Shown here one piece after another: positions 25,901-34,500 of a stretch of DNA of 64,000 nt (positions are counted from its first letter, which is position 1; each line of letters begins with the position of its first letter). The position numbers and the translations under genes were made by a program. Under the pieces are notes generated by a model. That model saw only the letters and a list, made by a program, of their open reading frames with translations, did not search any database and was not told the origin of the DNA. The DNA lies in assembly GCA_009741485.1 (NCBI GenBank), contig CM019218.1:45594840-45658839 (forward strand), written 5' to 3'. Source of the stretch: Malurus cyaneus samueli (Eukaryota; Chordata; Aves; Passeriformes; Maluridae).

Positions 25901-28900
25901 TAGCCTGCAATCTGTATTTTAAGGCATTGCTATTAAAAGTCTAAAAGTGAGATATGTATCGTAGTTTGAATTTAAAATAAGCCAGAGGCACAGCTGGTGA
26001 GGCAGTCATGACTCTCTGATCATGAGTGGAGGGAAATAAGGAGGGAATTTTCTCACCTTGCAGGATGAATGTAAAATCTGATAGGTCGTTAAAATCTGCC
26101 CTTGCCCCCAGCCCCCCTTTCCAGTTTTGTTTCATGATTGCATGAATTTCATGACCTCCCTCTGTTTTCTTTTTTCAGTCTGATCACATATCTGTTCGAT
26201 ATCAGCCATATGAACACAACTTCACATGCATTTAAATTGTTACATTTTAGTTTTTCCTCAGGTTTATTCAGATCTTTGTGTGGTACTTTATGTTTCCAGT
26301 CTCTCTTCTAAAAGGAAAATGGCCTTTATCCCATCTAAAACCTGAACCAGAGACAAGACTTTGATGGCATCTGGAAAGTCCTGGAATTTGCCACATTCAA
26401 AGTTACTGTTCAATTTTTCAAAGCAGTGAAACATGCTGCTAAGTATGTGAATGATCCTATTAACTGAGCACTGCCCGTTTTGACACAACTTGGTGTAAAT
26501 ATGCAAGCAAAGAATGAGGAGTATATCTCGTTTTTTAATGAATAAAAGTCAAAGCTGTTTAGATATTTAAAGCTGTCCAAAGTGCTGGTAAAGATGGATC
26601 TGCTAGTAAAGTGCAAGACAAACTTAGCATGTCATGGAAATGGCAAATTATGTCTAGTCTTATCATATGGAATATTAAAATGATTTAATACAGCACTTCC
26701 TTTAGCAATGTTTGCTGTAGCCAAGCTCCCATTTCCCAAGGCTATTTTTCAGCCAGATCAGTTCCTTGGCTTGGCTTACCTTCCTTGTCACAATTAGTTC
26801 AAGCACAATGAAGTGTGGTGGCCTAGTGGGGAGAACAGCTTTTTGAGTCTAAAGTTTCTTGGTGTAAACTGTTGCCTAAGGAGCTCTTACTCTGCACTTT
26901 GAACTTCTTAGTCTGTGCTAATAGATTGTCTCTGTCCTGGTATCTTCTCTTGGTGAGTCTCACACATCCTCAAAGCTTTGCCTATCCAGCCAAGTATTTT
27001 CCATTATTTCATGTGTTAATACAAGTTATTGGATGTTCAATATTTTAATATCACCGAGGGCTCTGAAAGGAGACTGGATGATTTTCNNNNNNNNNNNNNN
27101 NTGGCAGTAGGAATGGGTCACAATGAGAAGCCAGTTGTTTGCTGGATCACAGATGAGCCTCTGACTGTAGTCATATGAATTCCCTTGTCGATTGGTCTTG
27201 CACACATGGCTGTGGTTAAATTGATGACCCGATTTGGGGACATGTCATGTAGCTTGGAATGGCTGAAATTTTTGGCCCACATGATGAGTATAGGAGTTTT
27301 AACTGGCAAATCCATAGCTGTTACAGGGGGATTGGTGATGTCCTAGTGGTTCTCTTCCAGTGGCACTTGTGGCCTTTTGTGGCACATTTAATGCTCTTTG
27401 TGGGATGTTTGGAAACCCTTGTGAATTGCAGCTTGTGTGAATAGTCTCTGGGCTATTCTGAACCAGCTTTGTATTGCAGCCTGTACTGCAGGTGTTTGAA
27501 AGTGGCGATGGAAATGTCTCCAGTTTTCTGTTGCTGTCATCCCTGAAATGCTTTTGCTCATTTGTTTGAACTTCCCTGATGAGGCATGACCTCAAAAGTG
27601 TGCATAGATCTGTGTTTTAGTGATACATTCTTAATAGGTGTTATGAATGAATATGGAAAAAAATTCAGGAGCGCACCCTATTATACGAAATTGCAGAAGT
27701 TTGTAAGGAGGTGATAGAAAGAAGTTGTGTGAAGAGATGTGGACAACTCTGGCACACTGAACTCCTGTGTAAGAGGATCAAGGGGCCATTTAAACCTTTG
27801 TCAAAACAGATAATCCCATGCACAGGTACAGGTGTTAGGCTGCAGGTGTGGTGATGCCTGGTTTCCAGCTGCTGAATTAAAGCTGTCTTCAGCCAAGAAG
27901 GAATTAAGGATGTAGGGATGAATGTTTTTTCTGTGAGGTTGCCCTGCACAAAGGCTTTTATTAGGAGGATGAGGAGGTTTTTCAGAATGGTTGAAGGACA
28001 TCAGTGATTTTCTGAAGGACAGCACAGATCTGTAGATGTGGGAGAAGTGTTGCTCTGTGTAGGGCAGGGAGAAGGCAAGAGGCAGCCTCTAAATGTCAGT
28101 TCTTAATGCTGGCTCCTGTGAATTTTCATGTGAAAGGAGGCATTAGGAATTTTATATAGAACTTCATATTTCAAGTCTGAGATTAAGCATTCAGTGTGAA
28201 TATCTAGAGTTCATTTGAAAAGTAATCATTAATGCAGCCATGAACTAAGATAGCCTAGATGAACTCTTTCATCTAGTATTTGTGAGGGATAGTTCAAAGC
28301 TTGCCTGGGTACCAAATAGAGACTTCAAGGAGATAACACTAGTGTAATCATGATACTATCTTAAAACAGGAAAATTGATATAAAGATAAATCTGAGTCTA
28401 GTGAAAATAAGTACATTTTAATGTGCCTGTTTGTCTGTTGTGTTTTACTGAGAAACAACCAACCTGTTTTTAGAACTAATGTACTTATTTTTTTTATTAC
28501 TAATTCTTTCCAGTTATGTGGCTGAGCAGATTGATTAAAAAAGTCCTAAAAGGGAAAAATGAAATGCTCTACAGCCTCAGTAGCAGCTTAAAACGGCACA
28601 GGAAAAGCTACAGCGTCAGGCAGGAAGCAACTAGTAGTGCTTTATGCAATGTTGCTGGATTTGCAGTACTCTAAAGGCTGTGAACTTGTAATTTTGAGGA
28701 CATTCTCAACTGTGCTTTGTTATACATGAGGACAGAAGGATGATGTGAAGAAAATGCAGAGGAACCTTTCAGACAGAGGTTTGTATTCAAGTCCTTGAAT
28801 ATGTATGTACCTTCATCTGTATTCTGTGAGGGATGTGAGCATGTGTTTTGGGTGATTTGCTGCTGTGTGTACGCTGATGCAGACTGCTGTGTCTACAGTT

Positions 28901-31900
28901 CAAAGAGCATGAGCAAACCAGATCTGCAGGATCATGTAGAATCTCAAGCAATGTAGCATACTCTTGTACGTGTTGTTTACTTAAGGAGCTGTCAGAAAGT
29001 TTCTCTTAAAAATCTTCTCCCCTTTGTCTTTTTTTCCCCCAGCTTTCTGAACTCCTGTACTGTGTGGCTCATTCAGGTTGTGAGCTAAAATAGCACAGGA
29101 GGCATGAATTTATATGTGTTACTCCCTAATTTCAAAAGGTATTGAACCCTTTGGACTTAATCTGATGTAGCAATTGCCTGGTGAAAAAATGAGCAATAGC
29201 TTTTAAGTCATCTGGGACAATGTGGATGTTCACAGAGGATTTGAAGTGCCTTTTGGAATTGGAGCCTCTGTGTTCAAAACATGGCAAGATCCAGCTCTTA
29301 GGAAGCATTGTTAGTATCTTAGAACTGGAAGAGCTTTTCAATATCGTGTGCTTCTTTCTTTCACACAAGTTGTAGAAATAACTCCTGCCTTTTGTGTGCC
29401 CTCTTCCTGCACAGTCTGGTATGAAATACCACATTTTCTGATGTCTCAGCCACTTCCATGGCTGATGTACTCTGTCCAGTTGACTCATCACTGTGTATGT
29501 TTTCTTGACTTCTAATTAAAATCTGTCCTAGTCTAATATTAGACCAATGCTCCTTGTTATATCACCCTTCATTCTTAAGTAATTCATCCTGCAACCTCCT
29601 TACTCGGTATGACTAATGTCTTTTTCTCAAATATTCTTAGAACATTTTAAAATACCATCTATTTTATAAGCAGCACAGTAGCAATACCTCTCATTACAAT
29701 TGCTCACCGCTTTCTGTCATAGCTCAGTGCTTTCTTTTCCTTAGGATTTTGACGAGACTTTCACCTTTGGAGGAATTTTCCATGCATTGGTGTTTGCCTC
29801 AGCCTGAGATTTCCACTTGACACTGGGGTTTTTTTTTGTTCATTTTCTGAAAGTGTAATCAGTATTTCATAAAAAAGGCTCATCTAAATCAGCTTTTGTT
29901 AGTTTCTCTCACAGAAAAGGTAGATTCATGTACTTTGATTTTAGTTTGGTTTTTTTTTTTTAAAAAGGATTCCTGGGCAGATGTTTTTGGCTGAAAAATA
30001 GAAATGATTGACTATTAGCAGGAAACTGAGCATGGGTTGGGGAATGCTCACCAAACAGGAACAAGTCTGGGGAAGGAATATCTCTCAGTAAAATGAGAAC
30101 TGCATTGATGAGCGCTGAGAAGGGACTGGTTGTTTACCTAATCTTTGGACATTCAAGAAATTCTTCCTAAAAACAAAAATGAATTTATCTGTCTTTAGTC
30201 CTCTTTGATGAATGTTCTCCATTTTTGTGTACTAATAACCACCTGAAACTTGTTTCCCTTATAGTTGCAAAAAAGAAAAAGTTAATTGCCGTGTTCTGTG
30301 TTTGTACTTGGAAACATTTTGCATTCACGTTTTACAGAAACAGTTTACATTCTCCTAAGGGTTCTGTTTGGTTTTGCATGTGTAAATGATTCTTTGCTGG
30401 CTTGTCCAGTGAAAGAAAACACAATCTGTGGATGGAGGGTGTTTGTTGTAGCTAAGCATTGTTGCTGTTTTAATCCTTCCTATATGCTTGCAGTCCATAG
30501 TTCTGCTGGAGCAGCACCCTGATGGGATGGTGCAAAGGTTCATTTTTGTTATATGAGTGGCTGCTGTTTCTTGTTCATGTCTGGGTCCAGACATGAGCAC
30601 CAGATTTGTTTGAGGAAGGATTTTTTCCCTCAAAGGTAGAGTTGAGACAAACCTTTGTTGCCTGTGTGTATGGGGCTGTAGACTGTGTATGAGGGTCTGG
30701 GTCTGTATTATCAATTCACTGCTTGCCTTTTCAGAAGCCTTGCAGCTTGCTGATGTTTTTGCCTGTGGCACTTGATACTTTTGGCTTCTGAGAGCTGAAA
30801 TGCTTTAATTCAACTATAGTCCTTGGGATCAATACAGCAGTGTCTCAGTAGGGCTTGAGAGCCTGTGGTCTATTAATGATCTAACAAGATGTTACAGAAA
30901 TTCTTTTTGGCTTTAGATTTCATAAAACTCAGTTTCAGTCCCTATAGTTAGTATAAAATAGAGCTGCCTGCCTACCCTTTCCCAGTCCACTAATAGGGTT
31001 CTGTGGAAATGCAATAACCTGGCCTGATGTAAAAGCCTGAAGTTTGGTCTATGTTTGAATTTGCTATGTACATTTTTGCAGCTGCAGATGTTTTTAGCAG
31101 AAACATATATAAATTGCAAAGTAACTACACTAACTTCAGAACAAGCAGGGTTTTTAAACCTGAAATTGTCTTCCTAATCTAAGATAGACTAGTCGTTCTC
31201 TTAATGAAATTAAATTTAATCCTTTAACCTAACAAAATGTGGCTACTATGTTGAAACACCTCACTTTTATTGAATGTAGTGTGTGACTGGTTTCTTTTCC
31301 CTGAACTGCTAGGAAGCTGCAAAGGAGGGAAAGCTTTGTGCCCTTGAGAGAGAAGGACAACTAATTTTATCACTTAATTATTTTAGGGGAGCATTATCAG
31401 TGAACTGAGAGAATGCATCTGGAAAACTTGCAGGGATTGGAGTGAAAGATACCACAGCCAGCAGATTTCTAAGGAAAGTGTGTATACTTCTCCTGTATAT
31501 GACCTGCAGTTTCCAGTTTATTTACAGAATGCATTATCACCTTAAACTCAGCTAACCAGCAGTGCCTACCTGTGTCCCTTTCGAGACAGTTTAACAGCAC
31601 TCAAAGAAAAAGGGAGGTGTTCAAATTTCCAAGGGCATATGTTATGGCATCTGTTTAGAAAGCCCAGTGTTGTCACCATTGGGTAGTAACTGGAACCCCT
31701 TGGACCTGACCCCTCTGTGAGGTGTGCATGTACTGACTGATAGGGAGAGGTGTGTGTGTTCAAGCTGGCTTGCTGGACTGGATGGTATTTTCCCCAAATT
31801 CACATCTTTTGGCCTATAAACTTGATGACTTCAGTTCAACTCTGGAGAGCAATTTGAAGCTTAGCTGAAGCGTTTACCTAACTCAAGGTCATTGCAGGTT

Positions 31901-32801
31901 TCTTTCTGGGCTAGAATGTGGGTTGATGCTTCTAGTTAAAACTAAGCTGAGAACGTGCTGTGTGTATTCCACTATTTTAATTGGAAGCCTAGAAGGGACA
32001 GCTTTTCATGTCTTATCTCCAGGGATCTAGTCACCTCATTAAGAAAATAAAGCTGTCGCTTTGTGTATATATAAATATATATATATTTTTTTTTAAATTC
32101 TGGGAAGCAAAGGTAAGAAGCATTGCTTTATGGATGTTATCCATACTGGAAAGTGGTGTTTTGGGTGTCAGTCCTGCAACACTGAATGTAGTATAACAAC
32201 CCTTGGAGAGAAGGGTGAGCCACGTAGTGCTGATTTTGTTTAAAGTTTCCTTTCCTTGGCCAAAGTATGATTCCTGTGAAAGCAAACCAGTGCATTTCCA
32301 ATGCTTAATGACAGTTCTGCTGGTGTTCCTGACTAACCAGCTGTCTCCTGATGGCTACTGCTCTGCTACCAATAGTAGTGACAGAAGCTTACTTCTATCA
32401 GGAATACATAAACTCTGTTAAATGCAGTTCATGCAATGAATTGTCTATGGCAAAGAAGGGAAGCTGAAAGAAATCTTTTTATGTGTTACAATAAGTGTTT
32501 TTGTGTGTGCTTTCAGAAATAAGTTTTCATTAGGCTTTGGAAGCTGTAGATAAAATGCATTAAAAAGTTCTGGTTTTGAGTTGGCATCCACATGTTTCAG
32601 GAACTTGGTGAATAAGTCCTCTTGACATGTGTTTTGTGTTTAGAAGCTGGCAAAGTGTTTACCTGGGGCAGAGCAGACTACGGGCAGCTTGGAAGGCACG
32701 CGGTGGTTCCCAGTGGACAGCAGAGCACAGCATCTGAACAGTGCTTGGAGCTGTTGTGTAACATCCCTGTTTCGGTTCCTTGCCTAAATGGAGCATCCCA
32801 G
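4489..32801 (+). CDS. SERGEF: Secretion-regulating guanine nucleotide exchange factor, exons 1-9 (gene level, 3' incomplete)
   Basis: SERGEF (DELGEF) is an RCC1-like beta-propeller protein. It is reported to bind the exocyst subunit Sec5 and to influence secretion; exchange activity is inferred from the RCC1 fold. Nine exons join in consistent phase (969 nt, 323 codons, no stop). The RCC1 blade signature appears at about residues 8-19 (WGANSYGQLGLG), 62-72 (CGHNKDGQLGL), 114-124 (CGSNSFGQLGL), 166-169 (degenerate, WGTG), 225-233 (WGSNKHGQL) and 278-288 (WGRADYGQLGR). The start is the GCCATGG context at 4489, inside the CpG island. Human SERGEF is about 458 residues, so the last blade and the polar tail are missing and should lie beyond 64000. 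The gene lies head-to-tail downstream of TPH1, as I recall for human 11p15. Confidence 0.93.
4513..6007 (+). other. SERGEF: SERGEF intron 1
   Basis: The first 400 bp or so are the downstream half of the CpG island. The rest is ordinary AT-rich sequence ending in a T-rich tract and TTTGAAG. I recognised no repeat or exon. Confidence 0.85.
6008..6146 (+). CDS. SERGEF: SERGEF exon 2
   Basis: A 139-nt exon completing GANSYGQLGLGHKEDVLVPQ and ending IAGGGGHSAVTT plus one base. The GGGGHSAV motif is shared with human SERGEF. Acceptor TTTGAAG; donor GTAAAA. Confidence 0.93.
6147..6800 (+). other. SERGEF: SERGEF intron 2
   Basis: An intron of 654 bp ending in a long T tract and TTCTAG. No repeats or other features were recognised. 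Confidence 0.85.
6801..6956 (+). CDS. SERGEF: SERGEF exon 3, second RCC1 blade
   Basis: A 156-nt exon encoding GAGQLFVCGHNKDGQLGLNH and ending VKQVACGWDFTIILV plus one base. Acceptor TTTCTTCTAG; donor GTAAGT. The ACGWDFT motif is characteristic of this family. Confidence 0.95.
7015..7397 (+). mobile_element. CR1 LINE, 5'-side piece of an interrupted copy
   Basis: The sequence follows the CR1 ORF2 3' region: GACCTGGATGAATTTGAG, CACAGCCCAGAAAGCC, then GAGCACCTCCTATGAGGAAA and GAGTTGGGGCTGTTCATCAT. Frameshifts and an internal deletion near 7105-7130 show it is inactive. It stops at about 7397 inside the GGAGAAGAG motif, and the element resumes at about 7878. Confidence 0.85.
7398..7877. other. 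Unidentified insert of about 480 bp inside the CR1 copy
   Basis: CR1 normally has only about 10-15 bases between the GGAGAAGAG and GACCTTATTGC motifs. Here some 480 bp of unrelated, AT-rich DNA separates them. It carries an AATAAA at 7844-7849 near its right end and a repeated TTCTCTTAAAC (about 7411 and 7474). A solo LTR or a nonautonomous transposon are possible. I could not find terminal repeats or a target-site duplication, so it is unclassified. Confidence 0.55.
7878..8226 (+). mobile_element. CR1 LINE, 3' piece with intact 3' terminus
   Basis: This resumes the CR1 copy with TGACCTTATTGCAACCTTGC, continues through AGGCACTGGCACAGGTTGCC and CAGCCTGGGATAGTG, and ends TGTATGATTCCAT, the usual CR1 3' end. 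It is in the sense orientation relative to SERGEF. Confidence 0.9.
8487..8581 (+). CDS. SERGEF: SERGEF exon 4, third RCC1 blade
   Basis: A 95-nt exon that completes a Gly codon and encodes SGLVLSCGSNSFGQLGLPQ, ending CLIPQKIE. It is flanked by TTGCAG and GTAAAG. Confidence 0.94.
8582..9673 (+). other. SERGEF: SERGEF intron 4
   Basis: An AT-rich intron of 1.1 kb. Several chance frames occur (for example 9062-9349) without recognisable homology. The acceptor is TTTGAGTAG. Confidence 0.8.
9674..9734 (+). CDS. SERGEF: SERGEF exon 5
   Basis: A 61-nt exon encoding SLKKKVVNVAAGLRHALAAT plus one base. The AAGLRHA motif is the turn between RCC1 blades and is almost identical in human SERGEF. Donor GTAAAT. 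Confidence 0.92.
9735..10831 (+). other. SERGEF: SERGEF intron 5
   Basis: A 1.1-kb AT-rich intron with no recognised repeat. Its inferred 3' splice site is weak: purines (GAAAAG) directly precede exon 6, with a T-rich stretch slightly upstream. Confidence 0.75.
10832..10945 (+). CDS. SERGEF: SERGEF exon 6, degenerate blade
   Basis: A 114-nt exon encoding DSGLVLQWGTGMASQAKR, later KTLPLFLTAREPCEVTG. It parallels human SGIVFQWGTGLASCGRR and LPLFFTAKEPSRVTG, which fixes the frame and both borders. The acceptor AAAAG at 10827-10831 is poor. A CAG four bases further on would break the frame. Donor GTAATC. Confidence 0.87.
10946..11247 (+). other. SERGEF: SERGEF intron 6
   Basis: A short intron of 302 bp ending TTTGTGCTAG. 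Nothing else was recognised. Confidence 0.85.
11248..11310 (+). CDS. SERGEF: SERGEF exon 7
   Basis: A 63-nt exon that completes a Gly codon and encodes LEDVKVKTVAAGSCHSVSLT plus one base, matching the human blade turn LAGSDHSASLT. Donor GTAGGC, which is duplicated 34 bp downstream. Confidence 0.92.
11302..11353 (+). repeat. SERGEF: Tandem duplication covering the exon 7 splice donor
   Basis: The exon-intron junction CTCACAG/GTAGGCCTC is repeated 34 bp downstream, with the second GT at 11345-11346. The segment between is GC-rich. Use of the second donor would add 34 nt and shift the reading frame. Confidence 0.85.
11311..13921 (+). other. SERGEF: SERGEF intron 7
   Basis: An intron of 2.6 kb. 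Apart from the duplicated donor, I see a poly-T run at about 13070-13085 and no recognisable mobile element. The acceptor is GTCTGTTGTAG. Confidence 0.8.
13922..14080 (+). CDS. SERGEF: SERGEF exon 8, fifth visible blade
   Basis: A 159-nt exon encoding DEGHLYVWGSNKHGQLVSRD and ending IGAVWSGWTHLVAQT plus one base. Both motifs are near-identical to human SERGEF (YVWGSNKHGQL, IWSGWTHLVAQT). Donor GTAGGA. Confidence 0.96.
14525..14534. promoter_or_regulatory. D-box-like palindrome GTTACGTAAC
   Basis: A perfect 10-bp palindrome containing TTACGTAA, the consensus for PAR-bZIP factors (DBP, TEF, HLF) and NFIL3. It is intronic in SERGEF. A single site can arise by chance, so function is only a possibility. 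Confidence 0.3.
15755..16010. mobile_element. Possible hAT-type DNA transposon remnant
   Basis: CAGTGATCCCCAAACG at 15755 resembles hAT (Charlie-like) terminal repeats, and it is followed by a CAGCCCCC-type segment and a very AT-rich tail. No matching inverted terminal repeat was found downstream, so this may be a fragment or a coincidence. Confidence 0.3.
16079..16119. repeat. Local duplication of TTTTACTCTGGAGA
   Basis: A 14-bp unit occurs at 16079-16092 and again at 16106-16119, a 27-bp offset. It looks like a small tandem duplication with divergence in the spacer. Confidence 0.8.
18816..18850. repeat. TA/TATG microsatellite
   Basis: An imperfect TATATG and TA alternation inside SERGEF intron 8. 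Confidence 0.75.
20888..20935. repeat. Imperfect ATAATCTGTGC repeats
   Basis: Three to four related units (TAATCTGTGC, TAATCTGTCT, ACAATCTGTGC) lie in tandem. Confidence 0.65.
27087..27101. other. Assembly gap (15 N)
   Basis: A run of 15 N in SERGEF intron 8. Its true size is unknown and sequence may be missing here. Confidence 0.99.
32063..32094. repeat. TA microsatellite and T run
   Basis: TGTATATATAAATATATATA followed by a T run, about 550 bp upstream of exon 9. Confidence 0.8.
32644..32801 (+). CDS. SERGEF: SERGEF exon 9, last exon seen in the window
   Basis: A 158-nt exon encoding EAGKVFTWGRADYGQLGR, then a less conserved loop, ending SVPCLNGASQ in phase 0. The first part matches human TGKMFTWGRADYGQLGR; the loop is diverged but of similar length. 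Donor GTAAAG. The following exon, expected to start near a V-S-C-G-S-E-H motif, was not found before 64000. Confidence 0.94.
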
Positions 32802-33713
32802 GTAAAGAAGAAAATTACCATTTCCATCCCCACCCTCCCTTTTTTTTTTCTTTCTTTTGTGCACTGAAATAACCAGAATAGTTTCCTAATAGAATCTTTT
32901 CAAATGTTGCAGCACAAGACCTTGCTTGTTCTTCCTCTTCCTGTAAGCTCAGAAATTAATAAAATCAAATTATATCTATTGAAAGACTTTTGCATTCAGG
33001 AACTGACTTTTCCATGGTGGATTCAGGTTTACCATTAGTAAAAACAATGCCAAATTCTCTCAGGTGTCAATGTGTGCAGGAGAAAGTTGTACCTGCAGTG
33101 CAGCTGAACAGAGGAGGTGGGACTTTGCCCAGTTGCAGCACTACTTTTGTCTGAAACTCCAGACCAGCACCCTGTAAATCACAACTGGTGATCTCTCTGA
33201 GCCAGGGGAGAGGTTTGCATGATGCATAAACAGTTCTCCTGGCTTGTATTTCAGCTGAGAGAGTGGAAATTCCCAGTACTGTGGGGGCAGGAACAAAAGT
33301 TGTGATGTTTTTGAGACATGTTTGATGGCTGATCCAGAACTTCTGCCCACTATGCTCACTCTTGATCTCTTGTGCTCCTTGAGAGATCTCCAGTTTGAAT
33401 TGCAGGGTGAGTGAAGAAGGGGCACATTCAGGAAAACAGAGATGGGAGAGCAGGTGGAAGAACATGGATTTTGTTAAAGGTGCAGCCTTGTTGGCTTAAA
33501 ATCAGATTAATGATCTGTCCAGGTGCCACTCTCAGAGTGTAATCATCCAGGGCAGTAAACTTTAGCAAGGGATTAAACAAAACCTGTGAAACTTCTGAAA
33601 AGCGACCTTGTTCTAAAAAAGGCTGAAGTGTTAAAACCAACCAACCAGAAAGTTCTCCAGCCACATGGCCCAAGTTGCAGAGGGCAAAGGCAGGGAAAAG
33701 GAGAGTGAAGCAC

Positions 33714-34500
33714 TGCTTACTCTCAGAAAAGACCAGGTTTGACACCATTTAAGGAACCTGAAGGTGCAGAAGTCCATGGGTCCTGATGGAGCTGGCAGAG
33801 CAATTGGCTAGGCCATCATCCATCATACTTGAGAAGTCGTGGCAGTTTAGTGAATTTCCCAATGGAAAAAGGGAAAAATAACCCCCATTTTAAAAAAGGG
33901 AAATAAGAAAGACTTCGGGAACTACAGGTTGGTCAGTCTCATCTCGGTGTCTGGCAAGATCATGGAGCAGATCCTTCTGGAAACTATTCTAAGGCACTTG
34001 GAAAGTAAGGGAGTGATTGGTGACAGCCAACATGGCTTCACCAGGGCAAATTTGCCCACCAGCCTGACAAATTTGGTGGCCTTCTATTATGGGGTTTCAG
34101 CATTGGTGGGTGAGGGAAGAGCAACTGACATAATCTACCTGGATTTTTGCAAGGCATTTGACACTTTCCCACACGGCATCCCAGTTGTAACCTGGAGAGA
34201 CATGGATTTGATGTGTGGATAACTCAGTGGATAAGAAACTGGCTGTATCTTTGCAGTCAAGGATTTGAAGTCAGTGGTTCGATGTCCAGCTGGAGAGCTG
34301 TGAGGAGTGGTGTTCCTCAGGCACTGGTACTGGGACCAGTGCTGTCTGTTGGTGACATGGACAGTGGGATGGAGGGCGCCCTTAGAAAATCTGCCAACAC
34401 CAAACTGTGCTGTGCAGATGACACGCTGAAGGGAAGGGATGCCATTCCAAGGGACCCTGACAGGAGCTCCAGAGCCCATGATACTGCACTGATGTTTAGT
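33714..34500 (+). mobile_element. CR1 LINE fragment, decayed reverse transcriptase
   Basis: The + strand encodes pieces of the CR1 reverse transcriptase: [73 protein letters not shown] and a GRDAIPRD-like tail. Frameshifts and substitutions break the frame (for example near 34196). The YxDD catalytic motif region is damaged, as ADDT survives only in a scrambled context. Both ends are truncated and there is no CR1 3' terminus, so it is a dead internal fragment. Confidence 0.9.

Larger units (their letters stand above)
14081..32643 (+). other. SERGEF: SERGEF intron 8 (18.6 kb)
   Basis: A long AT-rich intron with no recognised exon and no clear CR1 copy. Listed separately are a D-box palindrome (14525), a possible hAT remnant (15755), a 27-bp spaced duplication (16079-16119), short simple repeats (18816, 20888, 32063) and an assembly gap (27087-27101). 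All other open frames here are short and without recognisable homology. The acceptor is TTTTGTGTTTAG. Confidence 0.8.

Noticed and set aside
29132..29491. Open frame of 119 codons on the - strand
   Set aside because: Composition is unremarkable and no domain or repeat was recognised. Not supported as a gene.
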